A DNA stretch of 64,000 bases from Bauldia sp. (GCA_028284325.1 JANQRX010000004.1:232794-296793), one strand, 5' to 3'; positions 35,257 through 44,487 are shown, numbered from the stretch's first letter. Numbers and translations: made by a program. The notes: a model not told the origin generated them from the sequence alone.

Positions 35257-36549
35257 TCAATCGATCAGGGCCGGTAGCCACAGCACGATCTGCGGCCACG
35301 TGACCATCAGGGCGATCAGAACCAGCGGCGCCACGAGAAACGGCATGGCGCCGAGGTAGATATCCGAGATCTTCAGTTCGGAGCTGACGGCGCGCAGGAC
35401 GAACAGGTTCATGCCCACCGGCGGCGTGATCAGCCCGATCTCGACGAGAATGACCAGAAGCACGCCAAACCAGATCGGGTCGTAGCCGAACGACATGACC
35501 AGCGGCAGCACGATCGGCACCGTGATCAGGATCATGGCGATGCCCTCGAGGAAGCAACCGAGGACGATGTAGATCACGCACAGGGCGATGATGATGCCGA
35601 TGGGGCCGAATCCCATGGTTTGCATGGTGTCGGTGACGGCGTTGGACAGCCCCGTCTGGACGATGAAGCGCGAGAAGATCGTGGACGCCATCACGATGAA
35701 GATCACGGAGGAGACCAGGCGCACGGTGTCGAGCGCCGTCGCCGCCAGCGACGAGACCCCGGCCCGCCGCGTCAGCAGGGCAATCACGACCGCACCCAAC
35801 GCGCCGACCGCGGCAGCTTCCGTGGGCGTGAAGATGCCGGCGTAGATCCCGCCGATCGAGGCGACGAACAGCAGGACCATGTGCCAGATGCCGACGAGCG
35901 AGGGCAGCAGCGGCGGCCTCGCCGGCGCCGGTTGGTTCGGCCTCCCCCGCCGCCCGAGAAAGAGGGCGATCAGGGCGTAGAACGCCATCAGGAACAGGCC
36001 CGGCACCAGCGCCGCCGCGAACAGCTGCGCGACCGAAAGCTGGGCGATGATTGCGTAGATCATCAGGATGAGCGACGGCGGGATGAGAATGCCGAGCGTG
36101 CCACCGGCCGCGACCGACCCGGCGGCAAGCGCGGGGCTGTAGCCGCCGCGCAAGAGCTCCGGAATGGAGACCCGCCCCATCGTCAGCGCGGTTGCGACCG
36201 ACGAGCCGCAGATGGCGCCGAACAGCCCGGAGGCAAAGATCGCGGCCACGGCGAGAGAGCCGCGGGCACCACGCATGATCGCGTTGGCGGCCCGGAACAG
36301 GTCGCTGGACAGACCCGACACGGCCGCCACCGCGCCCATGAGCGTGAACAGCGGGACGACGGAAAACGTGTAGGCCTGTGCCAGCTCGATGGGCGCCGAG
36401 CCGACGACCAGGCCGGCGCGGGTCCAGCCCTCGAGAATCCCGTAGCCGACATAGCCCACGAGACCCAGCGCAACCGCCACCGGCACCCTGAGCAGGATCA
36501 TACCGACCAGCACCGCGAGCCCGACCGATGCCAGCGCGATCGGCGTCAT
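35257..36549 (-). CDS. TRAP transporter large permease, DctM type
   Basis: 430 aa with 11-12 TM helices: PLFTLMGAVAAVSG, FGAICGSSVATALTMGRVSIPEL, TLGILIPPSLILMIYA and GLITPPVGMNLFVLRAV. The ATG at 36549 overlaps the dctQ stop by 4 bp. It imports the substrate captured by the DctP protein. The surrounding monooxygenase, dioxygenase and FAH genes suggest an aromatic or aromatic-derived carboxylate. Confidence 0.93.
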   Translation of the reverse strand: MTPIALASVGLAVLVGMILLRVPVAVALGLVGYVGYGILEGWTRAGLVVGSAPIELAQAYTFSVVPLFTLMGAVAAVSGLSSDLFRAANAIMRGARGSLAVAAIFASGLFGAICGSSVATALTMGRVSIPELLRGGYSPALAAGSVAAGGTLGILIPPSLILMIYAIIAQLSVAQLFAAALVPGLFLMAFYALIALFLGRRGRPNQPAPARPPLLPSLVGIWHMVLLFVASIGGIYAGIFTPTEAAAVGALGAVVIALLTRRAGVSSLAATALDTVRLVSSVIFIVMASTIFSRFIVQTGLSNAVTDTMQTMGFGPIGIIIALCVIYIVLGCFLEGIAMILITVPIVLPLVMSFGYDPIWFGVLLVILVEIGLITPPVGMNLFVLRAVSSELKISDIYLGAMPFLVAPLVLIALMVTWPQIVLWLPALID

Positions 36550-37028
36550 CCGACGGACTTCCCGCCGATCGCACGCAGCAGCAGCGCCAGGCAGCCCAGA
36601 AACGATGCGACGAAGGCAAACAGGATCAGCGCATAGAGCGGCCACACCGGGAAGCTGAGATCGTATTTGACGTCACCGAACATCCGCGCATCGAGGATCG
36701 GCTGCCAGACATTCTGCGACAGGAGGGCCAGGAACAGCATCGACAGCACCAGCCCCAGCACCTTGATGCCCTGCAGGAGCCGGTCCGGCAGAACCGCGTC
36801 GAGCAGATCGATGCGGATCTGCTCGTCGCGAAGGAAGGCTTCCGGCAGGCCGAGCATCGCACTCGCCAGGACCGTGATCTCCACGAGCTCGACCACCCCC
36901 GACAGGGGACGTCCTGCGAGTTGACGGGACAGGATGTCCCAGTCGGTGCCGAGCATCATGACGGCCACGGCAATGGCCCCGGCGATCGTGCATGCGCGCG
37001 CCAGACCCGCCAGAAGCGCGTAGGTCAC
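36546..37028 (-). CDS. TRAP transporter small permease, DctQ type
   Basis: 160 aa with a GTG start 6 bp after the dctP stop. Four TM helices and the DctQ pattern DWDILSRQLAGRPLSGVVELVEITV, then RIDLLDAVLPDRL. It pairs with the overlapping dctM. Confidence 0.9.
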   Translation of the reverse strand: MTYALLAGLARACTIAGAIAVAVMMLGTDWDILSRQLAGRPLSGVVELVEITVLASAMLGLPEAFLRDEQIRIDLLDAVLPDRLLQGIKVLGLVLSMLFLALLSQNVWQPILDARMFGDVKYDLSFPVWPLYALILFAFVASFLGCLALLLRAIGGKSVG

Positions 37029-37034
37029 GGCAAA

Positions 37035-38069
37035 CTACAGCTCGGCGACAAGCTGCTCGATCCGCTGCACCACCGCGTCCGTCGTCGGTTGCGTCTCGCG
37101 CGTGGCCGCGAGCTGCGCTTCGCGCACAGGCTTCAGCGCGTCGCGGAACGGATCGGCCGCGTCGTCGACAAGGTCGACGACCTCGACCCCCTCGCCGATC
37201 ATGAACTCACGGCCGCTCGCCTCCGATGAGTCGTAAAGGGCGCCGATGTCGCGCGCGGCATCCGGGCCGGTGGTGTCGCGGATCAGGGCGGCGAGTTCCG
37301 CCGGCAAGCCATCCATCATCGCCTTGTTGGCGATGAAGGCGAAGGTCGCGCTGGACATGGCAAGGGTGCTCACGTGGCGGACGGCCTGCTGGAGCTGGAA
37401 CGCCCGGCCACCTTCGAAGTTGAAGATGGCGCCGTCAACCACGCCCTTGGCGATGGCGTCGGCGATCTCGGTCGGGGGGATGGTCGCCGGCGACGCACCC
37501 ATGGCCTTCAACTGCTCGGCGACCGCGCCACTGGTCGGCCGAATCCGCAGCCCGTTCAGATCATCCGGCGTCATGACCTGCAGGTCACGCATGAAGAACC
37601 CGGTGGCCGTCAGGTTGATCGAGAATAGCATCTCGGAATCGACGTACTCGTCGACGAACTCGGATTTCAGGCTGGTCGCCAACCATGACGTGTCGGCCGC
37701 CTTGCGTGGCCTGGCGTCGGGCCCGACCAGCGTGAACGGCAGCGACAGGAGATCGGTCAGCGGGAACCGGCCGGGATAGAAGGCGGTGAAGATGAAGGCG
37801 AAGTCGGCAACGCCGGTGCGGGCGAGATCATACTGGCGCGGCGGCGGCCCCATCTGGCCGGCCGGGAAGACCTGGATATCGAGCTCGCCGTCCGACTGGC
37901 TGCGCAGATCCTCGGCCCATGTGTCGAGGACGCCGCTGAGCTGATGTACCGGCGGCAGGTAGTGGCTGAGCTTCAGCGAGATCGGGGCGGCACGGACGAT
38001 CGCGGGCGCGGCGAGCATCGCCGAACCGACGCCCATGGTCTTCAGGAACTGGCGTTTGTTAAGTTTCAT
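37035..38069 (-). CDS. TRAP transporter substrate-binding protein, DctP type
   Basis: 344 aa. The N-terminus (MKLNKRQFLKTMGVGSAMLAAPAIVRA) is a signal peptide with a Tat-like KRQFLK motif. DctP-fold landmarks include FPAGQMG, DLLSLPFTLVG and the segment LNGLRIRPTSGAVAEQLKAMGASP. A second binding-protein set in this window, little like the one at 26357, so a different ligand is likely. It starts 23 bp after the monooxygenase stop. Confidence 0.92.
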   Translation of the reverse strand: MKLNKRQFLKTMGVGSAMLAAPAIVRAAPISLKLSHYLPPVHQLSGVLDTWAEDLRSQSDGELDIQVFPAGQMGPPPRQYDLARTGVADFAFIFTAFYPGRFPLTDLLSLPFTLVGPDARPRKAADTSWLATSLKSEFVDEYVDSEMLFSINLTATGFFMRDLQVMTPDDLNGLRIRPTSGAVAEQLKAMGASPATIPPTEIADAIAKGVVDGAIFNFEGGRAFQLQQAVRHVSTLAMSSATFAFIANKAMMDGLPAELAALIRDTTGPDAARDIGALYDSSEASGREFMIGEGVEVVDLVDDAADPFRDALKPVREAQLAATRETQPTTDAVVQRIEQLVAEL

Positions 38070-38092
38070 GGTTTCCTCCTTAGGTCGTTCGA

Positions 38093-39724
38093 TCAGGCGG
38101 TACGTGCGGCGGCACCGCTGGCCTGCCCCGTCATGACGGCGAGCAGGGCGCCCGGCGCCGGGAGAGCGTGGCCGCGCCAGGCCACATACTGGTCCGGGCG
38201 GATGAGGGCGTAGTTCGCTTCGTAGAGCTGGCCGAGGTCCGTCAGACCGGGTGCGACAATCTCCAGCGGGATTTCCTTCTCGCGTGCCGCGTCCGCGAGC
38301 GCGGCTTCGGCGCCGGCTTGCTGATCGCCGAGCCGGAGCAGCGTGAAGCCGGCGGAGAACAAGTCGTAGAGCGACGTCGACTCGTCGATCCAGGCGTGCG
38401 GCGCCAGGTGCCCCGGTCGCGCCGACGGGACGTAGCGCGTCACCTCCAGCGGCGAGTCCGGACCCGCTTCAACGGCGATCGCCGGGGAGTCGGTGTAGTG
38501 AACGCCCAGCGTCAGCCCCATCGACCGGAACTCCGGCGCCTTCAGGCGCTCGATCTCCTCGGCGATGCGTTCGCGCGCCGCCGCGCCGACCGCCCCACCC
38601 TGCCGCAGGTCGGGATCGGCGAAGCGCTCGCTGAGGGCGCCGACGTTCTCCGTCGCGCTGCCGACGATGGCCTGATGGGCCTGCCGGCGCTCGGTCGTGT
38701 AACTCTCCAGAAGACCGTCACTGCACCACCCCTGAAGGGCGGCGGAAAGCTTCCAGCCAAGGTCGACCGCGTCGCCGACGCCTTGGTTCATGCCGTGGCC
38801 GCCGAAGGGCGAATGCAGGTGACAGGCATCGCCCACGAGAAACACCCGGCCCTCGCGGTAGTGGTCGGCGATGAGGCTGTGGACGGTCCAGTCGTCGCGC
38901 GTAACGAACTCGATCGGGTAATCCCGGCCAATGGTTTGCCGGGCCTGGTCCAGCAGGTCGTCCGTCGCGACGTCCGGCCCGGCGACCTTCGACCAGTACC
39001 AGAGATCGTCGCGGTCCATCGGCCCGACGAGACAGGCCGTCTCCGGATCGACGATCCAGTGAAAGAGCGCGCGCTTGAGGTCCGGATCGTCGTTGAGGCC
39101 GGGTACGCGGAGGATGAGCGTCACGAACGAGACCAGATCGCGCGCGCCGTTCATCTCGATCCCGAGGCTGTCGCGCACGAAGCTGCGCCCGCCGTCGGCG
39201 CCGACGAGATAGCGGGCGCGAATGCTCTCCTCCTCGCCCGTGGTGCTGCGAACCAAGGCTGTCACGCCCTCGTCGTCCGCCTCGAAGCCGATGAGTTCCC
39301 GGTTGAAGGAAAGCGACGCAAGTGGTTGAGATGCAACGTGATCTGCGAGGATGCCCTCGACGACATATTGCGGAATGAACTCCGCATGCTCGGGAAACGC
39401 CTCATAGGCCCGCGGCGTCGCGTAGAACGCGTCGTGGAAGGTGTAGACCGGCGCGTCGAACAGCCCCGTCCGGAAGATGACATCGCGCGGAAAGTCTGCG
39501 CCCAGCGGCGAGCGCTTGCGCATTTCTTGCGCAAGCCCCCAGCGGCGCATGTGGGTCATGGTGCGGATGTTCGTTGTCTTGGCGCGCGGCTGGATGCCGG
39601 TGCGCTCGTTCTTTTCGACGATGCGCACACGATGGCCGCGCATCGTCAGTTCGGTCGCGAGCCCCAGCCCGACTGGGCCGGCTCCGACAATCAGAACGTC
39701 AGCGTCGAACGGCGCGGACATCAT
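38093..39724 (-). CDS. FAD-dependent aromatic monooxygenase (MhpA/PcpB-like)
   Basis: 543 aa from the ATG at 39724. FAD site GAGPVGLGLATELTMRG, DG motif YLVGADGGRSFVRDSL and the GD motif VFLVGDACHLHSPFGGHGMNQGVGDAVDLGWKL are all intact. A C-terminal thioredoxin-like domain begins near 410. Relatives hydroxylate 3-hydroxyphenylpropionate, chlorophenols or similar phenols. It lies between an FAH-family gene and the TRAP genes in one leftward operon, so it probably acts on the imported compound. Confidence 0.91.
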   Translation of the reverse strand: MMSAPFDADVLIVGAGPVGLGLATELTMRGHRVRIVEKNERTGIQPRAKTTNIRTMTHMRRWGLAQEMRKRSPLGADFPRDVIFRTGLFDAPVYTFHDAFYATPRAYEAFPEHAEFIPQYVVEGILADHVASQPLASLSFNRELIGFEADDEGVTALVRSTTGEEESIRARYLVGADGGRSFVRDSLGIEMNGARDLVSFVTLILRVPGLNDDPDLKRALFHWIVDPETACLVGPMDRDDLWYWSKVAGPDVATDDLLDQARQTIGRDYPIEFVTRDDWTVHSLIADHYREGRVFLVGDACHLHSPFGGHGMNQGVGDAVDLGWKLSAALQGWCSDGLLESYTTERRQAHQAIVGSATENVGALSERFADPDLRQGGAVGAAARERIAEEIERLKAPEFRSMGLTLGVHYTDSPAIAVEAGPDSPLEVTRYVPSARPGHLAPHAWIDESTSLYDLFSAGFTLLRLGDQQAGAEAALADAAREKEIPLEIVAPGLTDLGQLYEANYALIRPDQYVAWRGHALPAPGALLAVMTGQASGAAARTA

Positions 39725-39741
39725 GACGCCTCCCGCGACCG

Positions 39742-40593
39742 TCAGGCCGCCACGACCTGGTTGCGGAGGCGACCGATCTGCTCGACTTCGATCTCGCACA
39801 CGTCGCCGGGCTTCATGAAGACCTGGGGATCCCGCGCCGCACCGACGCCCGACGGCGTACCGGTGGCGATGAGGTCGCCGGGCTCCAGCGTCATGCCGAC
39901 GCTGAGATGGGACACCAGATCGGCAACCGGGAAGATCAGGTCGTCGGTCGTGGCATCCTGCATCACCTCGCCGTTAAGGCGGGTGGTCAGGCGCAAGCCG
40001 GCGACGCCGGCCGGCAGTTCGTCAGCGGTCACGAAACACGGGCCCAGGGCGCCGGTGTTGTCGAAGTTCTTGCCGATGGTCCACTGATTGGTCCGAAGCT
40101 GGAAGTCCCTGATCGAGCCGTCGTTGAAGATCGAGTAGCCGGCGACGTGATCGAGCGCGTTCTCCCTGGCGATCGCCCGGCCGGCCTTGCCGATCACGGC
40201 GACGACCTCACCCTCGTAGTCGAAATCGTCCGAGACATCCGGCTTCACGAGGCTGCCGCCATGGGGCACGAAGTTCGCGTTGAAGCGGACGAACACGGTC
40301 GGGAAGGACGGCGCCTCCATGTTGCTCTCCGCCGCATGGTCGGCGTAGTTGAGGCCGACGCACAGGACCTTGCCGGCGCGGCGGAACGGCAGCGCGACGT
40401 TGATGTCGGAGCGGTTGATCGCCCCCCCGGACTTCAGCACATCGGCGGCCTCGGCGAGCCCGTCGCGGCGGACGATGTCGTCGAGATCGCCCGGCCAGGC
40501 CACATCGTCCTCGGTAAGGCCGCGCAGCGCACCGTCGGCGTCCTCGATCGCCAAACCCCTCTTGCCGTTCCGCGTAAAAGCAACGAAGCGCAT
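39742..40593 (-). CDS. Fumarylacetoacetate hydrolase (FAH)-family protein
   Basis: 283 aa from the ATG at 40593. Canonical FAH domain: GKVLCVGLNYADHAAE, metal ligands in FDYEGEVVAVIGKAG (E-x-E) and D in YSIFNDGSIRDFQ, and the loop GDLIATGTPSGVGAA. Relatives act as acylpyruvate hydrolases, oxopent-4-enoate hydratases or 2,4-diketo-3-deoxy-L-fuconate hydrolases. The linked monooxygenase and dioxygenase favour ring-cleavage products. A role in the sugar acid pathway 3 kb away cannot be excluded. First gene of the leftward operon, divergent from a GntR regulator. Confidence 0.92.
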   Translation of the reverse strand: MRFVAFTRNGKRGLAIEDADGALRGLTEDDVAWPGDLDDIVRRDGLAEAADVLKSGGAINRSDINVALPFRRAGKVLCVGLNYADHAAESNMEAPSFPTVFVRFNANFVPHGGSLVKPDVSDDFDYEGEVVAVIGKAGRAIARENALDHVAGYSIFNDGSIRDFQLRTNQWTIGKNFDNTGALGPCFVTADELPAGVAGLRLTTRLNGEVMQDATTDDLIFPVADLVSHLSVGMTLEPGDLIATGTPSGVGAARDPQVFMKPGDVCEIEVEQIGRLRNQVVAA

Positions 40594-40697
40594 CGGTTTT
40601 CTCTCCGGTCCCGACCAGTCGCCGCCCACACTAGGTCAACAAACTGCACGAAACAAGATAAAATGCATATTTGTATATTTTACCCATATCTGCATAA
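40594..40697. promoter_or_regulatory. Divergent FAH/GntR control region
   Basis: About 100 bp whose last 50 bp are very AT-rich (TGCATATTTGTATATTTT..CATATCTGCAT). Arms TGCATAT and ATATCTGCA form an imperfect dyad. It is the likely binding site of the GntR regulator and the promoter of the aromatic/TRAP operon. Confidence 0.45.
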
Positions 40698-41393
40698 ATG
40701 ACGCCCGTGAACGACGACGCCACGCACAAGAGCCGGACGGCAAAATCCTTCGACGCGCTACGCGACGGTATCGTCGAGGCCCGTTACGCCCCCGGCGAGA
40801 AACTGCGGATCGATCATGTCAGCCGCGAGCTCGGCGTCAGTTCGAGCGCCGTGCGCGAAGCCCTGTCGCGCCTGACGGCGGAGGGCCTCGTCATCGCCGA
40901 GCCGCAACGGGGATTCCTGGTCGCACCGATCTCCCGGCGCGATCTTGTCGATCTGACGGAGGCGCGCACCGAGGTGGAGGGGCTGTGTCTGGCGCGATCG
41001 ATCGAGAATGGCGACCTCGACTGGGAAGGTCGCGTCCTGTCGGCGCACCACAAACTGCGCTCGCTGGGCAACGCCTATGAAGACATCGGCACCCCGCAGG
41101 CACGGCAATGGCACCGCCTGCATGAGGACTTCCACGACGAGCTGGCGTCGGCCTGCCCCAATCTCTGGTGGCTGCGCCTACGTCGCCAGCTCTACACCCA
41201 GTCCGAACGCTATCGACGATTGTCGGGCCCCGCCGACGAGACCGGCCGCGACATCGTCGGTGAGCACGCCCGGATCACCGACGCGGCCCTGGCACGCGAT
41301 GCGAACAGCGCCGTTCGGCACATGAAGGATCATCTCGGCAAGACCACCAAGATCCTTCTGAAATCGGGGATCCCCTTCGGCGACGACGGTTAG
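40698..41393 (+). CDS. GntR-family regulator, FCD subgroup
   Basis: 231 aa. An N-terminal winged HTH (GEKLRIDHVSRELGVSSSAVREALSRLTAEGLV) and a C-terminal FCD sensor with metal-site histidines in WHRLHEDFHDELA and GEHARITDA. It is divergent from the leftward monooxygenase-TRAP-dioxygenase operon, so repression of that operon relieved by the substrate is the likely role. Confidence 0.92.
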   Translation: MTPVNDDATHKSRTAKSFDALRDGIVEARYAPGEKLRIDHVSRELGVSSSAVREALSRLTAEGLVIAEPQRGFLVAPISRRDLVDLTEARTEVEGLCLARSIENGDLDWEGRVLSAHHKLRSLGNAYEDIGTPQARQWHRLHEDFHDELASACPNLWWLRLRRQLYTQSERYRRLSGPADETGRDIVGEHARITDAALARDANSAVRHMKDHLGKTTKILLKSGIPFGDDG

Positions 41394-41492
41394 GCTCACC
41401 GCCGGCCGCGGCCGCGCCCCCGACGGCTCGGTGACGCGGGAGATGTCGTGGGCCCCGCAAGACCTTCAGCCAGACCGTTGCGAGCAACCGCC

Positions 41493-41515
41493 CTGACCGT
41501 TGAAAAACGGGTCAG
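41493..41515. terminator. Candidate stem-loop in the convergent intergenic region
   Basis: CTGACCGTT and AACGGGTCAG pair around a GAAA tetraloop with one bulged G. It lies between the end of the GntR gene and the end of the convergent hydrolase gene. There is no U-run. A modest terminator candidate. Confidence 0.4.
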
Positions 41516-41568
41516 AGCGGCCGCCCGGATGCTTGCCGCCGGACCGTGTGCCGGACCCGCCGGTGTGT

Positions 41569-42435
41569 CTATTCGATCGTGGCCACGAAGCCGTTGACGG
41601 CCTCCGCAAAGGCCTCCGGGCGCTCCCACATCGGCGAATGTCCGACACGCTTGAAATAGACGATGTCGCTTTGCGGCAGGCTGTTAAGAAGCCAGCCCTC
41701 GGTTCCGCACGGGATCACGTCATTCGTGCTCGCCACGATCAGGACCGGCATGTCGATCCTCTCCCACGTCTCCGGCGACATGGCCTCGGTTGTGAAGATC
41801 GTCTCAAGTGCCTGCTTCAGGGCCGCCGTTCCCGATTTCACGTTCATCGACACCAGTTCGTCGAGGTCGCCGTCCTGAAGATTCTCCGGGTGAAAGAAGA
41901 CCGGCGTGAAGCCCGTGAAGATCTCGCGGTTCGTCTCCGCATCACCCCATGCATCGATCGTTGCCTGGAAATCATCGTTCATGCCGAGCGGCGGGCGATT
42001 ACGCGCGTGCACATTGGCAAGAACGAGCCCGCTGACACGGTCCGGATGCGTGGTCGCGAAGTCCTGGATCAGGATGCCTCCCATCGAATGCCCGATCAGG
42101 ACAGCCTTATCGATGTCGAGCGCATCCATGAAGAGCTCCAGATCCCGTGCCATCGTTGGATAGTCATAGCCGCCGTCGGGCTTGGTCGAATCGCCGAAGC
42201 CTCGAATGTCATAGGCGATGACCCGCCAGTCGTCGGACAGGTGCGGCATGGTGCGTGACCAAACTTCCTTGGCGAAGCTGTAGCCATGGACCAGGATAAC
42301 CGTACGCTCGCCGCTGCCCTGGCTTTCGTAAGCGACTTCCAGGCCGTTTTCGAGCGACACGGTTTCTCCGGCCAACGCATTGGTGCTGACCGCGATCGCG
42401 CCAATCACGGCGACGACTCCCATCAGTTGTTTCAT
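41569..42435 (-). CDS. Secreted alpha/beta hydrolase
   Basis: 288 aa with a Sec signal (MKQLMGVVAVIGAIAVSTNALA), so periplasmic. The hydrolase core shows VILVHGYSFAKEVW (oxyanion region), IGHSMGG with the nucleophile serine, and the histidine in KRVGHSPMWERPEAF; the acid is probably the aspartate of VASTNDVIP. Similar to epoxide-hydrolase/dehalogenase-like and meta-cleavage-product hydrolases. Unusual for such enzymes, it is exported. It is the only gene of its unit, next to a GntR gene on the same strand upstream. Substrate unknown. Confidence 0.85.
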   Translation of the reverse strand: MKQLMGVVAVIGAIAVSTNALAGETVSLENGLEVAYESQGSGERTVILVHGYSFAKEVWSRTMPHLSDDWRVIAYDIRGFGDSTKPDGGYDYPTMARDLELFMDALDIDKAVLIGHSMGGILIQDFATTHPDRVSGLVLANVHARNRPPLGMNDDFQATIDAWGDAETNREIFTGFTPVFFHPENLQDGDLDELVSMNVKSGTAALKQALETIFTTEAMSPETWERIDMPVLIVASTNDVIPCGTEGWLLNSLPQSDIVYFKRVGHSPMWERPEAFAEAVNGFVATIE

Positions 42436-42487
42436 GATCGAGCTCCTCCTTTGGTGATCTGGTCGGTCATTGCCGACCAGGTGCCGT

Positions 42488-43192
42488 CTAGTGCGGCAGT
42501 TCGTATTCGCTGTCGGCGCGGGCGATATGGTCGGCCATCAATCGATAGGCTGCCTCGCCGTCGCCGGCGTGGATCGCGCCCGTGATCGCCACATGGCCGG
42601 CATAGCTGGCGCGATTGCTGGCGAGGATGTCGCCACGCATGATCCGTCTGAGCATGACCCATTCCACCAGCGCGTCATGCACACTGAGCACGATGGGATT
42701 GCCCGTGATCACGGCCATCGTCTTGTGAAAGGCGATGTCGGTTGCGGCAAAATCGTCGACGTTGCCGATCGCCTCGCGATTGGCGTCCAGCGCCTCATCC
42801 AGCGCCGCCAGATCGTCCGCCTGCGCCATCTCCGCAACCTGCCGGGCAACGCTTGCCTCGAAGAACCAGCGCGCCTGGTTGAAATGCAGAATCCCGCTCG
42901 GACGGCTCAGCACAACAGCGACGACGTCGGAAAAGTCGGCGATCAGTTGCGCCGGCTCGGGTTCGATAACCCGTGGGCGGTCGCCGCGATTGATCTTCAC
43001 GACGCCCTTGCGCTGCAACGCGAACAGCGCCTCGCGGATCGATGTACGCCCGACATCGAACATCGCCATGAGGTCGCGTTCCGAAGGCAGGCGATCGCCT
43101 GGAACATAGTCGCCCGACTGGATCATCGAGACGAGCGCAGTCTCGACTTGATCCGAAAGGCGCTTGGCGATGATGCGACGCGGCTGGGCCAT
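42488..43192 (-). CDS. GntR-family regulator, FCD subgroup
   Basis: 234 aa. The HTH is PGDRLPSERDLMAMFDVGRTSIREALFALQRKGVVKI, followed by an FCD sensor with FHKTMAVITGNPIV and YAGHVAITGAIHAGD metal-site histidines. The pattern resembles NanR/LldR-like regulators of sugar acids or lactate. It is immediately followed (on the + strand coordinate) by a broken lldD-like fragment, suggesting it once controlled a lactate or hydroxyacid oxidase. An inverted repeat sits upstream of its start. Confidence 0.92.
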   Translation of the reverse strand: MAQPRRIIAKRLSDQVETALVSMIQSGDYVPGDRLPSERDLMAMFDVGRTSIREALFALQRKGVVKINRGDRPRVIEPEPAQLIADFSDVVAVVLSRPSGILHFNQARWFFEASVARQVAEMAQADDLAALDEALDANREAIGNVDDFAATDIAFHKTMAVITGNPIVLSVHDALVEWVMLRRIMRGDILASNRASYAGHVAITGAIHAGDGEAAYRLMADHIARADSEYELPH

Positions 43193-43218
43193 CGCTCCAT
43201 GAAATCTCCACTTGTCTT

Positions 43219-43231
43219 ATTATTCAATAAT
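43219..43231. promoter_or_regulatory. GntR operator candidate ATTATT-C-AATAAT
   Basis: A perfect 13-bp inverted repeat in an AT-rich patch 26 bp upstream of the GntR start, in the place expected for autoregulation. Confidence 0.45.
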
Positions 43232-43432
43232 CGAAATATCATACCAATTCAAGAGACGACGTTGCCCGAGGAGAGCGCGGCGGGATCCGGCGGCTGCTGG
43301 TTCGACCCAACACCGCATGGTCCTGGTCAGATGAGGAGAACGGTCTATTCGGCGGCCGACTGCCACGGCCCGGTTTGCTCGACGACAGCGGAGGGGGGCT
43401 GTCACATGCGGCCAAAACCCGACGGGTTCGCG

Positions 43433-43592
43433 CTAGTGAAGCCGAGATTGGCGCCAGGGGTCGCCGAACGTCTCGCAGCCCATGAGCCGCGCGTCGCGCT
43501 TGATCTCGGGCGCAGGTCGTCAGCGCATGCTCCACAACGGCCGGGCCAGCCGCGGCCAGCGCGAAGAGATAGCGACGGCCGATGGAAGGCGC
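43433..43592 (-). pseudogene. 3' fragment of an lldD-like FMN-dependent alpha-hydroxyacid oxidase gene
   Basis: On the minus strand one frame (about 43592-43509) encodes IGRRYLFALAAAGPAVVEHALT, matching the (I/V)GRxYLYxLAAGGxAGVxxAL end of LldD/glycolate-oxidase proteins. After a +1 change near 43508-43515 a second frame gives EIKRDARLMGCETFGD and stops at 43433, matching the family's C-terminal E(I/L)xRDMALxG. Upstream there is a stop and no barrel, so only the last 50 or so codons survive. The remaining 480 bp between the GntR and SDR genes (43193-43674) holds no other recognisable gene. Confidence 0.6.
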
Positions 43593-43674
43593 TCACCGCC
43601 CATGTCGGTATATGCGCGTCCAGTTGCGGCAGCCTGAACCGTTCGTGGGTCGGATGAGGAAGCTTTCCCGACGC

Positions 43675-44421
43675 CTAGTAGGTCGTTCTGCCTCCGGACA
43701 GATCGAACACCGAAGCGGTCGTGAAGGAGTTCTCCTTGCTGACCAGCCAGGCGACCATGGCGGCACACTCCTCGACCTCGAGGAAGCGGCCTCTGGGGAT
43801 GCGCACCCGCATGTACTCTATGAACTCTTCGGTCAACGTCTCGAGGATACTGGTGTTCGCCGTCGCCGGGGTCACGGCATTGACCGCGATGTCGTAGCCC
43901 GCCAGTTCCTTGCCCAGCGACTTGACCAGCCCGAGGACGCCCGCCTTGGCGGCCGAGTAGGCCGAGAGGTTCGGGTTGCCTTCCTTGCCCGCGACGGAGG
44001 AGATGTTGACGATACGCCCGTAGTTGCGCGCCTTCATGCCCGGCACCACGACGCGGTTCACATAGAAGGTCCCGTTGAGGTTCACGTCGACGACCTTCCG
44101 CCACATCTCCGGATCGTATTCGTCGAGCGGTGCAACGCCTCCGGCGATCCCCGCGGAGTTGACCAGGATCGACACCGGCCCGACCTCCCGTTCGACATCG
44201 GCATGGGCCTTCTCCAATCCGGGAAGGTCGGTCACGTCGACATTCCTGGCCGACGCGCCGTCGCCGAGCGCGACGACGGCCTTGCCCAGCGCCTCGTCGT
44301 TCACGTCCCAGAGGCTGACCTTCGCGCCCGACGCGAGCAACCGCCCGGCAATGGCGAGCCCCAACCCCTGGACACCTCCGGTGACCACCGCCACCTGCCC
44401 GTCAAGATCGATCCTGTTCAT
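43675..44421 (-). CDS. Short-chain dehydrogenase/reductase, sugar-acid type
   Basis: 248 aa from the ATG at 44421 with GAGGAG upstream. SDR motifs: VTGGVQGLGLAIA, an acidic NAD-selecting residue in LWDVND, VNSAGIAGG, catalytic serine in IVNISSVAG and YSAAKAG. The C-terminus ends FDLSGGRTTY. It is closest in appearance to FabG-like sugar-acid dehydrogenases such as 2-keto-3-deoxy-L-fuconate or L-rhamnonate pathway enzymes. Last gene of the leftward sugar operon; that role is inferred from the neighbours. Confidence 0.88.
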   Translation of the reverse strand: MNRIDLDGQVAVVTGGVQGLGLAIAGRLLASGAKVSLWDVNDEALGKAVVALGDGASARNVDVTDLPGLEKAHADVEREVGPVSILVNSAGIAGGVAPLDEYDPEMWRKVVDVNLNGTFYVNRVVVPGMKARNYGRIVNISSVAGKEGNPNLSAYSAAKAGVLGLVKSLGKELAGYDIAVNAVTPATANTSILETLTEEFIEYMRVRIPRGRFLEVEECAAMVAWLVSKENSFTTASVFDLSGGRTTY

Positions 44422-44487
44422 CTGTCTCCTCGCTGAGGTCGTCAACTCGCGTTACACCAATCCAAGACGATGCCGACACGCGGTGCG

